64,000 nt of DNA from an uncultured Oligoflexales bacterium (GTDB lineage Bacteria; Bdellovibrionota_B; Oligoflexia; Oligoflexales; JAPPIL01), in assembly GCA_958296095.1 (NCBI GenBank), contig OY282434.1, positions 1,704,001 to 1,768,000 of the forward strand, written 5' to 3'. Below are positions 1 to 7,777 of the stretch, piece by piece (the first letter of the stretch is position 1; each line of letters begins with the position of its first letter). The notes below the pieces were generated by a model. That model was not told where the DNA came from, did no database searches, and saw only the letters and a list, made by a program, of their open reading frames with translations. A program made the translations under genes and the position numbers.

Positions 1-2
1 TG

Positions 3-1307
3 CGTGCCGATCTCGCTAAGGGAGACAATGCTGATCATATTAGAGTTATTCTCGCACAAGATTTACCACCTCAACTTAGAGATATTGTTCTCCCTCTCTA
101 TGCCCAGCGCGTTACGCTCAGAGAAAATGTTCGACATGGCACTGCTGTTTTCAATCTCTTGGCAGGTACATATGGTGCGAGCACAACAGCAAAAGTAAAA
201 TTTTTAGCCCCCTTTCCTCATCGTGTGTCTTTCGCAGGCAATGTTGCCTGGCATTCAGCTATGCAACACTTGCCTGAGCCATTTCCACAGGTCATCAACC
301 ACTCGCAGGCTTTCTATAAATACGATAAGCACAGATCTCTGGCTATCGGACAAGCTATACGTCCACTCGTCCGCAAAACCCTGTTTGTCACTAGTGCTGG
401 TAACTATAGCCAGGAGCCTATCGAGGCGGCTAAACGTGAACTCGCACAAGAGATTATCATCGTCGGTAGCACCGATCCAACCGGACATGTTAGCTCCTTC
501 TCACAACGTGGCGATGCCGAAACGATTAGGGCTTTCAGCGACTCTCATATTCAAACCATCGATGCCTATACGGGGGATTTTACGGACTTCGGTGGAACTA
601 GCGGCTCGGCCCCCTTGGTCAGCGGAGCACTTGCCGATACCTTAGCCATTCTGCCCAACCTCAACCGCGATAGCGCGGTGCTCCTGTTACAAAACACTGC
701 CATAGCTAGTTCTTACGGCGATAAAGTAGGAACATTGAACAGTTACAAATTATTGCGAGTAGCAAAACGCGTGCATGATAGGGGTCAGTTCAGCTCCGAA
801 GAACCTGAAATATTGCACACCAGCGAACTCTACGATTTTCGCGCCGAAGCTAGGCAGTTAGCTAACGATGCACAAACAGCAACGCCAAGTGAGGCGCTGG
901 CAAAACTTCGGCTAGCTTTTTTTCTCGATCAGAAAAACACCGATATTCGTAAGTATTTGGCAACAAGCTATCGGCAAGCTGGTTACGAAGCACAGGCTTT
1001 CTTTTACGACACCCCTGCCCAAGAGGCACGTGATTTATTTATCCTTGAAAAACAAGATAAGCAGGCTCGAGCTCTAACAGATTTTTGGCGGGGCCTAGCT
1101 AGAGGTGATCTAGAGACAGCAGAAGAGCTACTTCCGTTCTTCGCTAAGAAGATGTTGACTAGTAACTCGCTAATGGACATTTTGCTGACTGTCGATCGGA
1201 CGACCCAAGCTAAGATCATCGATTTTATGCGTGACCACAGGCTAGCCGAGATAACGATATACGAGGACGGCGATATAGATATAACAATGGATACGACGAC
1301 ACGTTAA
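3..1307 (+). CDS. Subtilisin-like (S8) serine protease, 5' end outside the window
   Basis: The reading frame is open from base 3 to the stop at 1307, so the gene starts before the window. Counting from base 3, the catalytic His lies in the motif RHGTAVFNLLAG (residue 45, bases 135-137). The oxyanion-hole Asn is in VTSAGN (residue 134) and the nucleophile Ser is in GGTSGSAPLVSG (residue 200, bases 600-602). The motif order and spacing are those of the S8 family; the Asp motif must lie upstream of the window. About 230 residues follow the protease domain. They are rich in Ala, Leu and Asp and contain a helical, possibly TPR-like stretch; I cannot assign this part. An ATG at 159 opens a shorter frame, but it falls after the catalytic His and cannot be the real start. 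The protease is probably exported, but its signal peptide is not visible here. Confidence 0.82.
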   Translation, partial: RADLAKGDNADHIRVILAQDLPPQLRDIVLPLYAQRVTLRENVRHGTAVFNLLAGTYGASTTAKVKFLAPFPHRVSFAGNVAWHSAMQHLPEPFPQVINHSQAFYKYDKHRSLAIGQAIRPLVRKTLFVTSAGNYSQEPIEAAKRELAQEIIIVGSTDPTGHVSSFSQRGDAETIRAFSDSHIQTIDAYTGDFTDFGGTSGSAPLVSGALADTLAILPNLNRDSAVLLLQNTAIASSYGDKVGTLNSYKLLRVAKRVHDRGQFSSEEPEILHTSELYDFRAEARQLANDAQTATPSEALAKLRLAFFLDQKNTDIRKYLATSYRQAGYEAQAFFYDTPAQEARDLFILEKQDKQARALTDFWRGLARGDLETAEELLPFFAKKMLTSNSLMDILLTVDRTTQAKIIDFMRDHRLAEITIYEDGDIDITMDTTTR

Positions 1308-1440
1308 TCTAGACGGATAGGTTTGTTGTTATTTTATTTTTCGCAATAGAGCACTGGCCAACAGCACGCAATTTTAGCTCGAGGTGTAGTGTGGCGGTTC
1401 TTTGAGGGCCAGTGGCGTGATCTATATTAAAGACTAACAT

Positions 1441-1548
1441 CTGTGCGAGAGGTTTGGGGGCAATCCCGAACGCAATAGCGAGAGGTGTGAGGGCAAGGAG
1501 CGAGATCTGAGGGCAAGCCTGAACGCAATCGCGAGAGGTCACTACACG
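1441..1548 (-). repeat. Mosaic repeat block 1 (short, minus orientation)
   Basis: Three or four copies of the module that in the other orientation reads ATTGCGTTCAGGCTTGC lie between the protease stop and the Rpn remnant. They alternate with GAGAGGT and GAGGGCAAG words shared with the larger arrays. The block ends directly beside the 3' end of the Rpn remnant. Confidence 0.7.
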
Positions 1549-1551
1549 CGA

Positions 1552-1827
1552 TCAGTTAACGTGTATTTTGCGTTTGATTTCAGCCAATTGTTTTTTGGAG
1601 ATATTGGCAACTGCACAGATGCCATCTTCGCTCAACTCACCAGATTCTAGGAGACGTATCGCGACCTGCTCGATACCCTGCTCGATACCCTGCTCGATAC
1701 CCTGCTCGACACCCTCTGCGCGGCCCCGCTCGACACCCTCTGCGCGGCCCCGCTCGATACCCTCTGCGCGGCCTCGCTGAAAGCCCTGATAATCAGCTTC
1801 CTCGAAGCCGAATCTGATTTCTTCCAT
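1552..1827 (-). CDS. Possible separately translated Rpn C-terminal peptide (RpnS-like)
   Basis: The 91-residue 3' part of the Rpn remnant starts with ATG at 1827, just after the in-frame TAG, with TAGGT about eight bases upstream as a weak ribosome binding site. It holds the charged tandem repeat (GRAEGVE, GIEQ) and the conserved tail. In characterised Rpn toxins the C-terminal domain is made from an internal start and acts as an antitoxin. Whether this relic is expressed cannot be told from sequence; it may simply be the decayed end of the pseudogene. Confidence 0.35.
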   Translation of the reverse strand: MEEIRFGFEEADYQGFQRGRAEGIERGRAEGVERGRAEGVEQGIEQGIEQGIEQVAIRLLESGELSEDGICAVANISKKQLAEIKRKIHVN

Positions 1828-2232
1828 AATCTTTACCTACACGTTAGGGAAACTATCTGCCTCGATAGCGGCTAAACCCTGCCTATCATATTTCTTATCG
1901 GCACGGCAAATATAGGACATGAGCATTGACGATAAGGTCTTTCTATCTCCAGCTGTTAGCAGATACAGAGCACCGAATAGCATCGTCATGACCTGGTGGG
2001 TGAGCTTGCGGATGTATTTCATCGCGAGCAAGCAGGCGGCACTGGTAATCTCTGGACGGCGCAGTTGTTCGGGCTGTAAGGCAGGTAAATCAACACTCTT
2101 GACGAAAAAATTGCCAAAAATCCGCGCTAGTTTTGCGATAATTTCTGGTGGCACTTTGTTTTTCAGCAAATAATCCAGATAGTTATCGGGGGTAGTGATC
2201 TTGCTCAACCCTTGATTGACTACGACCCCGAA
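1552..2232 (-). pseudogene. Remnant of an Rpn-family nuclease/transposase gene
   Basis: Two open stretches in one frame (2253-1837 and 1827-1552) are separated by a single TAG at 1837-1839 and three codons. The upstream part has helices such as PPEIIAKLARIFGNFF. The downstream part has the Rpn-type C-terminal tail: tandem GRAEGVE / GIEQGIEQ repeats, then LLESGELSEDG and a basic end KQLAEIKRKI. The N-terminal PD-(D/E)XK nuclease part is missing. At about 2232 the gene sequence gives way to mosaic repeat, so the 5' half was probably lost when the array formed or inserted. Compare the intact gene at 45243 and the interrupted one at 57206. The family assignment rests on the tail and on the resemblance to those two. 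Confidence 0.6.
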
Positions 2233-3143
2233 AACAAGACCCTCGGTGCGCACCGCGCGGCTTTTTGTAACGCTCGCTTCCTAGCTCGCTTCGCTCGCTA
2301 CGCTGCTTTTTGTAACGCTCGCTTCCTAGCTCGCTGCTTGCCCTCAGGCCTCCTGCCATTGCGTTCAGGCTTGCCCTCAGGCCCCTCTGCTTGTGCTCAA
2401 ACCTCTCGTTATTGCGCTGAGGCTTGACCGCCGAGAGCTCCACGAACGGCAGGGCGAGACCGTTCGCTGCGCTACGGCTTTTTGTATCGCTCGCTTCGCG
2501 GCTTTTTGCCGCTTGCTAGCTCCCCGCTCGCTGCTTGCGCTCAGGACACTCTGCGTGCCCTCTCTGCTTGTTCTCAGAACTCTCGGCTGTTGAGCTGAGG
2601 CTTGCCCACCGAGATCTCCATGAACGGCGAGGCGAGGCCGTTCGCTGCGCTGCGGCTTTTTTGTAACGCTCGCTTGCTAGCTCGCTCTTTGTTCTCAGAT
2701 CTCCCTGTATTGCGTTCAGATTATGCTTTTAGATAAAGCATGTGCTTATACATGCTCAGGTCGAGTTTCTCGGCAGGGCTGTGCCGTGCCAAGACAACGG
2801 AGGCTTGTGCTAATAGGCGTGCCGTGCCAAGATAACGGAGGCCTGCGCTACTTGCCTCTTGCCCTCAAGTCTCTCGGCGGTTGCCACCACCTCTTGCCTA
2901 TCGAGAGCCCCATGAACGGCACGGCAAGACCGTTCGCTGCGCTGCGGCTTTTTTGTAACGCTCGCTTGCTAGCTCGCTCTTTGTTCTCAGATCTCCCTGT
3001 ATTGCGTTCAGATTATGCTTTTAGATAAAGCATGTGCTTATACATGCTCAGGTCGAGTTTCTCGGCAGGGCTGTGCCGTGCCAAGACAACGGAGGCTTGT
3101 GCTAATAGGCGTGCCGTGCCAAGATAACGGAGGCGTGGGCTAA
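2232..3143 (+). repeat. Mosaic repeat array 2 (plus orientation)
   Basis: This array is built from the family modules. They include the AACGCTCGCTTCCTAGCTCG word, the ATTGCGTTCAGGCTTGC word, an ACCGAGAGCTCCATGAA word, a segment with the palindrome GCATGTGCTTATACATGC, and GTGCCAAGACAACGGAGG. A stretch of about 205 bp (2636-2842) is repeated almost perfectly at 2931-3137. Open frames run through it on both strands, but they lack ribosome binding sites and recur only because the DNA recurs, so I do not call genes. It replaces the 5' half of the Rpn remnant. Confidence 0.85.
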
Positions 3144-3166
3144 GTGATGTCTCTGTGTAGTGACCC

Positions 3167-3190
3167 CCTGAAAAAAACCCGATATTCGCG
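3167..3190 (+). other. Array-boundary motif, right-hand edge of array 2
   Basis: The 24 bases here end in CCCGATATTCGCG and are identical, in inverted orientation, to 14418-14441 at the left edge of array 3. Related copies lie at 15799-15810, 27803-27814 and 57070-57082. At array starts the motif reads CGCGAATATCGG toward the array; at array ends it reads CCCGATATTCGCG leaving it. Function unknown. Confidence 0.6.
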
Positions 3191-3391
3191 TTATTTAGCT
3201 AAGTCACGCGGGGGATACATCCCCCTAGATAGACCTTCTCTGACTGCTTGGAAGATGTGTTCTTCGGCGATACGGGCACAATTAACGATGTCATATAGGG
3301 TTCGCACCGGTGTTGTAACTCGGTAGCCTCCCATCTGCCGCCAATCCTTGGGTGTAAGTTTACCTCGTTGGAGAACGAGAACCTTCGGTAT
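3191..3391 (-). pseudogene. AbiEi-like antitoxin C-terminal fragment
   Basis: The minus-strand frame from a stop (TAG at 3392-3394) to TAA at 3191-3193 gives 66 residues. They include KLTPKDWRQMGGYRVTTP, VRTLYDIVNCARI and a final basic helix with REGLSRGMYPPRDLAK. The sequence RVTTPxRTLxD followed by an alpha-helical tail is typical of the C-terminal part of AbiEi-type (type IV toxin-antitoxin) antitoxins and related DUFs. No start codon, winged-helix N-terminus or AbiEii toxin gene is present, so this is a relic. Identification is by motif memory only. Confidence 0.45.
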
Positions 3392-3625
3392 CTACGCTTG
3401 CTTGCTGAAACGGAGGGGCAATCGCCGCACTATAGATCATAAATTTTATGAATAATACCTGAGAAAACCCTGCATCTGCCACTACGAGCATCACGCAAGC
3501 AAAGACCTAACTAGCTATTATTTCGACAGTAAAGACATTTTTCTGAAATTTGCTGTTTTCTATTTGTATTTTATTTTATATACGTTGCGGGTCGGTTTTG
3601 TAAATATTTTTAGAGAGGTGTACCT

Positions 3626-4450
3626 ATGAGATCTTTACTGGTATTTTTGCTAGCCATATCTCCGCTGGCTGGGCAGGCAGCCGCAGGCGAAGGTGTAGCC
3701 AGATTTTATCGTAGTTTTGCTCTTAAAAAACTTAAAAAAGCGGGAAAACACAAAGAAGCCTTGCACTACTTGTTGTCTAGCATGGGTGTCGAAAATGCGG
3801 AGGAATTTGCAATTGTGATTATTCATAATCTTGAGAAGCGCGGAGGAAGGGGGGAGTCTTATAGATTTAGGAATGTATCGGATGGCACGTCTTATGGACC
3901 TGAATATAATTTCAGGACAACTGATGACCGAAAAAGTGTATACTATACCATCCGTCCCATCCGTAGTGATCTTGACAATAAGATAGATAGCGCAAGGTTA
4001 TTAGATCCTAACTTTCATCTGTACCCTGAGTTAATGAAGAATATGATTTTGAGGCGGTATCTTTACACAGAAGTGGATAGGGTTACAGATGAAATGATAG
4101 ATAGGTTACTGAGTCATCGGCTGATCGACCTTACGATCGGTGATGACGGTGGATATTTGAACACACCGAACATTCCTGAATATGTGTATGAAGACTTGGT
4201 CAAAATTGAGCCGGAACGTGCGGAGATGTTCGTGTATACGGGTGGAGTTGCTCATCACAAAGTTGTGTATACGGATGGAGTTGATCATCAAGAATTCGAG
4301 TCTGAAGTGCCTGGTGATATGATATATGCGCCTATTAGATATTCTAAATTGGATAGAGGCTTAGTAATTCGCTTCATAGACAAAAATGGTAAATACGAAG
4401 ATTGGTCTCCGTTTGATAAAAAGTTTATGAAGAAGTTCTTAACTAACTAA
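3626..4450 (+). CDS. Exported hypothetical protein (274 aa)
   Basis: A clear signal peptide (MRSLLVFLLAISPLAGQAAA) is followed by a 250-residue, Lys/Tyr/Asp-rich soluble domain that I do not recognise. The start is set by GAGAGGTG upstream of ATG. A 33-bp direct duplication at 4232-4297 gives two similar segments, VYTGGVAHHK and VYTDGVDHQE. The DNA is clearly more AT-rich than neighbouring housekeeping genes, and the 230 bases upstream are AT-rich with no other feature that I could name. This suggests a recently acquired or lineage-specific gene. It stands alone, facing the same way as trhP. Confidence 0.7.
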   Translation: MRSLLVFLLAISPLAGQAAAGEGVARFYRSFALKKLKKAGKHKEALHYLLSSMGVENAEEFAIVIIHNLEKRGGRGESYRFRNVSDGTSYGPEYNFRTTDDRKSVYYTIRPIRSDLDNKIDSARLLDPNFHLYPELMKNMILRRYLYTEVDRVTDEMIDRLLSHRLIDLTIGDDGGYLNTPNIPEYVYEDLVKIEPERAEMFVYTGGVAHHKVVYTDGVDHQEFESEVPGDMIYAPIRYSKLDRGLVIRFIDKNGKYEDWSPFDKKFMKKFLTN

Positions 4451-4570
4451 ATCGCCAACGATAGCCTTAACCTCTAGGCACAAATCGCCGCGCCAGCACC
4501 TCCGTATGTTTAAAGCAGTTGCCCTTTGCTTGGCGTTGCAGTAAAGCTAGGGCGCGGTAACGAGGATAGC

Positions 4571-5851
4571 ATGTCTCCTGAAGTTGAATTGGTCGCGCCC
4601 GCAGGCAGCATGGACAAACTCAAGGTTGCGTTGCGCTACGGTGCAGATGCGGTCTATCTCGGCGGGCGCAGTTTCAATTTGCGGGCTCGCTCCAGCAATT
4701 TTTCGCTGGCCCAGCTGGAAGAGGCGGCTGACTACGTGCATGCACAAGGCAAGCGTATCTTCGTGGCCCTGAACATCCTCGCCCATGCGCGTGAGTTGAA
4801 AGCCCTGCCAGCCTTCATCAAGCACCTCGACCGCTTGGCAGTAGACGGGGTTATCGTTTCCGATCTCGGTGTGCTGGATCTGGTGCGTGAACACTCCTCC
4901 CTGGCGATACATGTCAGCACCCAGGCAAGCGTTACCAACTGGCGTAGTGCCCGTATGTGGCAGCGTCTTGGTGCTAAGCGCTGTGTGCTGGCAAGGGAGC
5001 TGAGCCTGAAAGAAATTCGCACGATCAAAGACCATCTGCCGGACCTGGAGCTGGAGGTTTTTGTGCATGGGGCAATGTGCATGACCTACTCAGGCCGTTG
5101 CAACCTCAGCAGTTATTTTGCCGACCGTGACGGCAACCGCGGTGCCTGCTCTAACACTTGCCGCTGGCAGTATCACCTCGTCGAGGAGCAACGCCCAGGC
5201 GAATACTTTCCCGTCTACGAAGACGACAGTGGTTCTTACATCTACAACTCTAAAGACCTCTGCACGATTGAATTTCTCGACAAGATCATTGCCGCGGGCG
5301 TTTCCGCCTTGAAGATCGAGGGGCGCATGAAAAGCTTGCTCTACTGCGGGGTAACGACACATATCTACCGCGCGGGGCGCGATCGTTGCCGTCAAGCTGA
5401 GCCATATCGCGCCGATCCTGACTGGCTGGTGCAGTTGCGTTCGCTCAGCCACCGCGGCTATACAGGCGGGTTTTTTCACGGCAAACTCGACCGCGACTTC
5501 CAAAACCGTGCTGGTGGATATAGCGCCACCCACAAGTATGTCGGTTACGTCAAGAGCGGCACTGCCGACGGTGTTGCCAGCATTACCGTACACGAGAAGA
5601 TCGCCCGTGGCGATAGGCTGGAAATTATCAAGCCACATGAGGCAATCACTGCCTTCACCGTCACCGCGATGTGGAACACCGCAGACGACGCACCCCTCGA
5701 CATTGCTCAGCCGAACATGGAAATCAAACTGCAAGTCCCGCTTGCCTGTGAGCCTCTCGACCTAGTGCGTAAAGAGATCAGCCCACACACTTCGCCAAGC
5801 AGTTCGCCAACTCTTCCATACAGCGAGCCAGGGCAAAGTCTTTCTCCGTAA
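4571..5851 (+). CDS. trhP: U32-family protein, tRNA hydroxylation protein TrhP-like
   Basis: The protein matches the U32 'peptidase' family in its YegQ/TrhP branch, which acts with prephenate to hydroxylate uridine 34 in tRNA. Visible marks are the N-terminal VELVAPAGSMDKLKVAL and YGADAVYLGG of the TIM barrel. The central cysteine signature is HGAMCMTYSGRCNLS, then GACSNTCRWQY, followed by ALKIEGRMKS. The start is ATG 4571 rather than the upstream TTG at 4526, because family members begin just before ELVAPAG. The family fold seems to end around LDLVRK. The last two dozen residues are Ser/Pro-rich and lie antisense to phhB, overlapping it by 74 bp, which suggests that an earlier stop codon was lost. 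Confidence 0.85.
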   Translation: MSPEVELVAPAGSMDKLKVALRYGADAVYLGGRSFNLRARSSNFSLAQLEEAADYVHAQGKRIFVALNILAHARELKALPAFIKHLDRLAVDGVIVSDLGVLDLVREHSSLAIHVSTQASVTNWRSARMWQRLGAKRCVLARELSLKEIRTIKDHLPDLELEVFVHGAMCMTYSGRCNLSSYFADRDGNRGACSNTCRWQYHLVEEQRPGEYFPVYEDDSGSYIYNSKDLCTIEFLDKIIAAGVSALKIEGRMKSLLYCGVTTHIYRAGRDRCRQAEPYRADPDWLVQLRSLSHRGYTGGFFHGKLDRDFQNRAGGYSATHKYVGYVKSGTADGVASITVHEKIARGDRLEIIKPHEAITAFTVTAMWNTADDAPLDIAQPNMEIKLQVPLACEPLDLVRKEISPHTSPSSSPTLPYSEPGQSLSP

Positions 5852-6077
5852 TGCCACCCGCATCGTGCGTTGAGAGCGAGACCTGCACACGATTGTAGCA
5901 GTTACTCCAGTCGGGATGGTGGTCGTGCCGCTCGGCGTGCAGCGCGGCCGCGGTCATGAAGGCAAAGGCCTGCTGAAAATCACGGAACTGAAAAGATTTT
6001 TTAATTTGATCGCCGTCTAGCTGCCAACCACCCATCTCCTCTAACAATACGGCAATCCTGTCTGGTGCTAACTTCAT
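5778..6077 (-). CDS. phhB: Pterin-4a-carbinolamine dehydratase
   Basis: The 99-residue protein carries the family hallmark HHPDWSNCYNRVQVSLSTHD, followed by GGITEKDFALA; the His-His and Asp-Trp residues form the active site. It dehydrates 4a-hydroxytetrahydropterin and recycles the cofactor of aromatic amino acid hydroxylases. No phhA is nearby, so the role here could be more general pterin metabolism. The start at 6077 (MKLAPDRI) follows GGGGGAAAG; an ATG-like codon at 6101 is upstream of that site. The last 74 bases overlap the 3' end of trhP on the other strand. Confidence 0.9.
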   Translation of the reverse strand: MKLAPDRIAVLLEEMGGWQLDGDQIKKSFQFRDFQQAFAFMTAAALHAERHDHHPDWSNCYNRVQVSLSTHDAGGITEKDFALARCMEELANCLAKCVG

Positions 6078-6216
6078 TCTTTCCCCCACAAGCAAAAGCA
6101 CTATTCTACCACAATCGCTTGGCGGGTGCTATAAGTTGGAGTTACCCCAAGACAAAGTGGATCGACACTGCCGAGCAGGGGAAATGCCGATCCCACCTAG
6201 TTACCTTCTTACCTTC

Positions 6217-7566
6217 TTACCTTCTGTCCGCCCCTTGCATTTTGAAGGGCATGCCTCCAGAATGAAACCAGCTATAGGACACGATAAGTGATGCCAGCTG
6301 CTGCTTGTCGTCGACACCGAACACACATAGGGTTTTCAGCCCTGCACGTCGCATAGTTGCGGTGATCGGTCTCTGGAAACCAACGACATTGCCAGGGTAG
6401 CTTTTAGCGGTGCTCGGACATAGGCCCGCATCGTGAAAAATACGATAGCGGTAGCCAGCCAGATTACGATCGGAAGTCGATACGGCAATCTCTACCATCT
6501 TGGCTGCCGAGGTCGGAGTAGGCAAGCCTCGCCCCAGCGTAATGGTCGGGGTGTTGGTTTGTTCCCAGCTGCGCGCGAGTGGCTCTCCACCTACGTTCTT
6601 GAACATGGCGGTGAAGATCGTCGCGAAGAGCTCTTCGTTTTTGGTCAAGCCCTTCATCACTTCAAGGATTTTAGTCTTGATACGGTCAGCACTGGCCACG
6701 CCATCAGCCGACACGATCTCGCTAGTCAGTTCATGCAGGTTAGTGACCAGTTGAATGAACTCCTCATCGTCTTCGGGCACAACTAAGGCTCGCATCAACT
6801 CTTCGTTGGCAAGCAAGGCAGCCACGATCCCCTCTATTTTTTGCAAAGCCAGCGGAATGTCGATGATCTGCGCAAGAATTTTACCCTCGTCATACTTCAT
6901 CAACTCCGCGACGAAATCCTTTTGTCCCAGAATGCCAGAGATAAGATTTTCCTCGACCAACACCTTGGCCAGAAAATCACCTTCCTGTGCCAGAGTGCTC
7001 ATGATCGCCGCCATCAAGTTGCGATTGACGCTCAGGTCATACAGCGCATTGTTGACCCCCACCCGTGCCGCGTTTTCCTCTTGGGTGGTCTGAGCTTTGT
7101 CCAACGTGCCAATTGCCGACACTAGCGCCGCCACCTGTGCCGTGACCTGTGCCATATCCACGCCATCGGCCTTGAGCAGACTATTGACGAGGTTTTTGTT
7201 GGACAACAGGCGCATCCCGACCTCTTGCAGCTTGCGTGCGGTCGCGGGATTCTCCGCCAACTTGGAGAACAGTTTACTGCCTTCCTTCTCCAAAACCTTA
7301 AGCATGAACATCTGCTGTCCCAGCAAGGCCGAAGTCAACTGCCGCTGCTCAGGCGTTTGCGAGAAAGAAATAGAGTAGTGGTGTCCCTCGACGTTGCCGC
7401 CCGTGAGACCTACGTTGATACTGTTATCACCGCTGTCAGCAACATATACAGCTACCGCTTCACCGCTGCTCTGCGTTTGCTGCACCTGCGGCGGCGGATC
7501 AGAACCCTCGATATCGAGTTTACATGCCAATGTCGCCAGCAAAGAAACAAAAACCAAATACCTCAT
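6217..7566 (-). CDS. Lipoprotein of unknown function (449 aa)
   Basis: The N-terminus MRYLVFVSLLATLAC is a lipoprotein signal with lipobox LATLAC, and GGGGAG lies eight bases upstream of the ATG. The mature protein is mostly helical. From about residue 75 to 320 it has loosely repeated segments of the kind NPATARKLQEVGMRLL, NKNLVNSLL and NEELMRALV, which look like degenerate alpha-helical repeats of about 20-25 residues. A C-terminal domain with several cysteines (GLCPSTAKSYPG, LKTLCVFG) and beta-strands follows; I do not recognise it. The protein is probably anchored in the outer membrane facing the periplasm. It stands alone, convergent with phhB's upstream side and divergent from the cyclase. 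Confidence 0.75.
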   Translation of the reverse strand: MRYLVFVSLLATLACKLDIEGSDPPPQVQQTQSSGEAVAVYVADSGDNSINVGLTGGNVEGHHYSISFSQTPEQRQLTSALLGQQMFMLKVLEKEGSKLFSKLAENPATARKLQEVGMRLLSNKNLVNSLLKADGVDMAQVTAQVAALVSAIGTLDKAQTTQEENAARVGVNNALYDLSVNRNLMAAIMSTLAQEGDFLAKVLVEENLISGILGQKDFVAELMKYDEGKILAQIIDIPLALQKIEGIVAALLANEELMRALVVPEDDEEFIQLVTNLHELTSEIVSADGVASADRIKTKILEVMKGLTKNEELFATIFTAMFKNVGGEPLARSWEQTNTPTITLGRGLPTPTSAAKMVEIAVSTSDRNLAGYRYRIFHDAGLCPSTAKSYPGNVVGFQRPITATMRRAGLKTLCVFGVDDKQQLASLIVSYSWFHSGGMPFKMQGADRR

Positions 7567-7777
7567 CGCTACATCTCCCCATCAAAATGATCAAAACACA
7601 GAGTCTGCCACCTCATCGACAGATATATTTTTTTATTTAGGAAAAACCGCAAAAATTTTTTCACGTTAAGAATCAACAGGTTAGCTGGGCAAGGGCAGGC
7701 CACCCCAGGGTGGTGCTGAAGCAATCGGGTCTATCTACCGACAACGGGAGGCGGGAGGGTGTAGAGGCAGGATAGCT

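Noticed and set aside
3550..3582. Promoter before the exported 274-aa protein (TTGCTG with TATATA)
   Set aside because: The spacing is 21 bases, and the AT-rich sequence offers many equally poor matches.
5090..5734. 214-residue minus-strand frame inside trhP
   Set aside because: It is antisense to the conserved cysteine region of TrhP.
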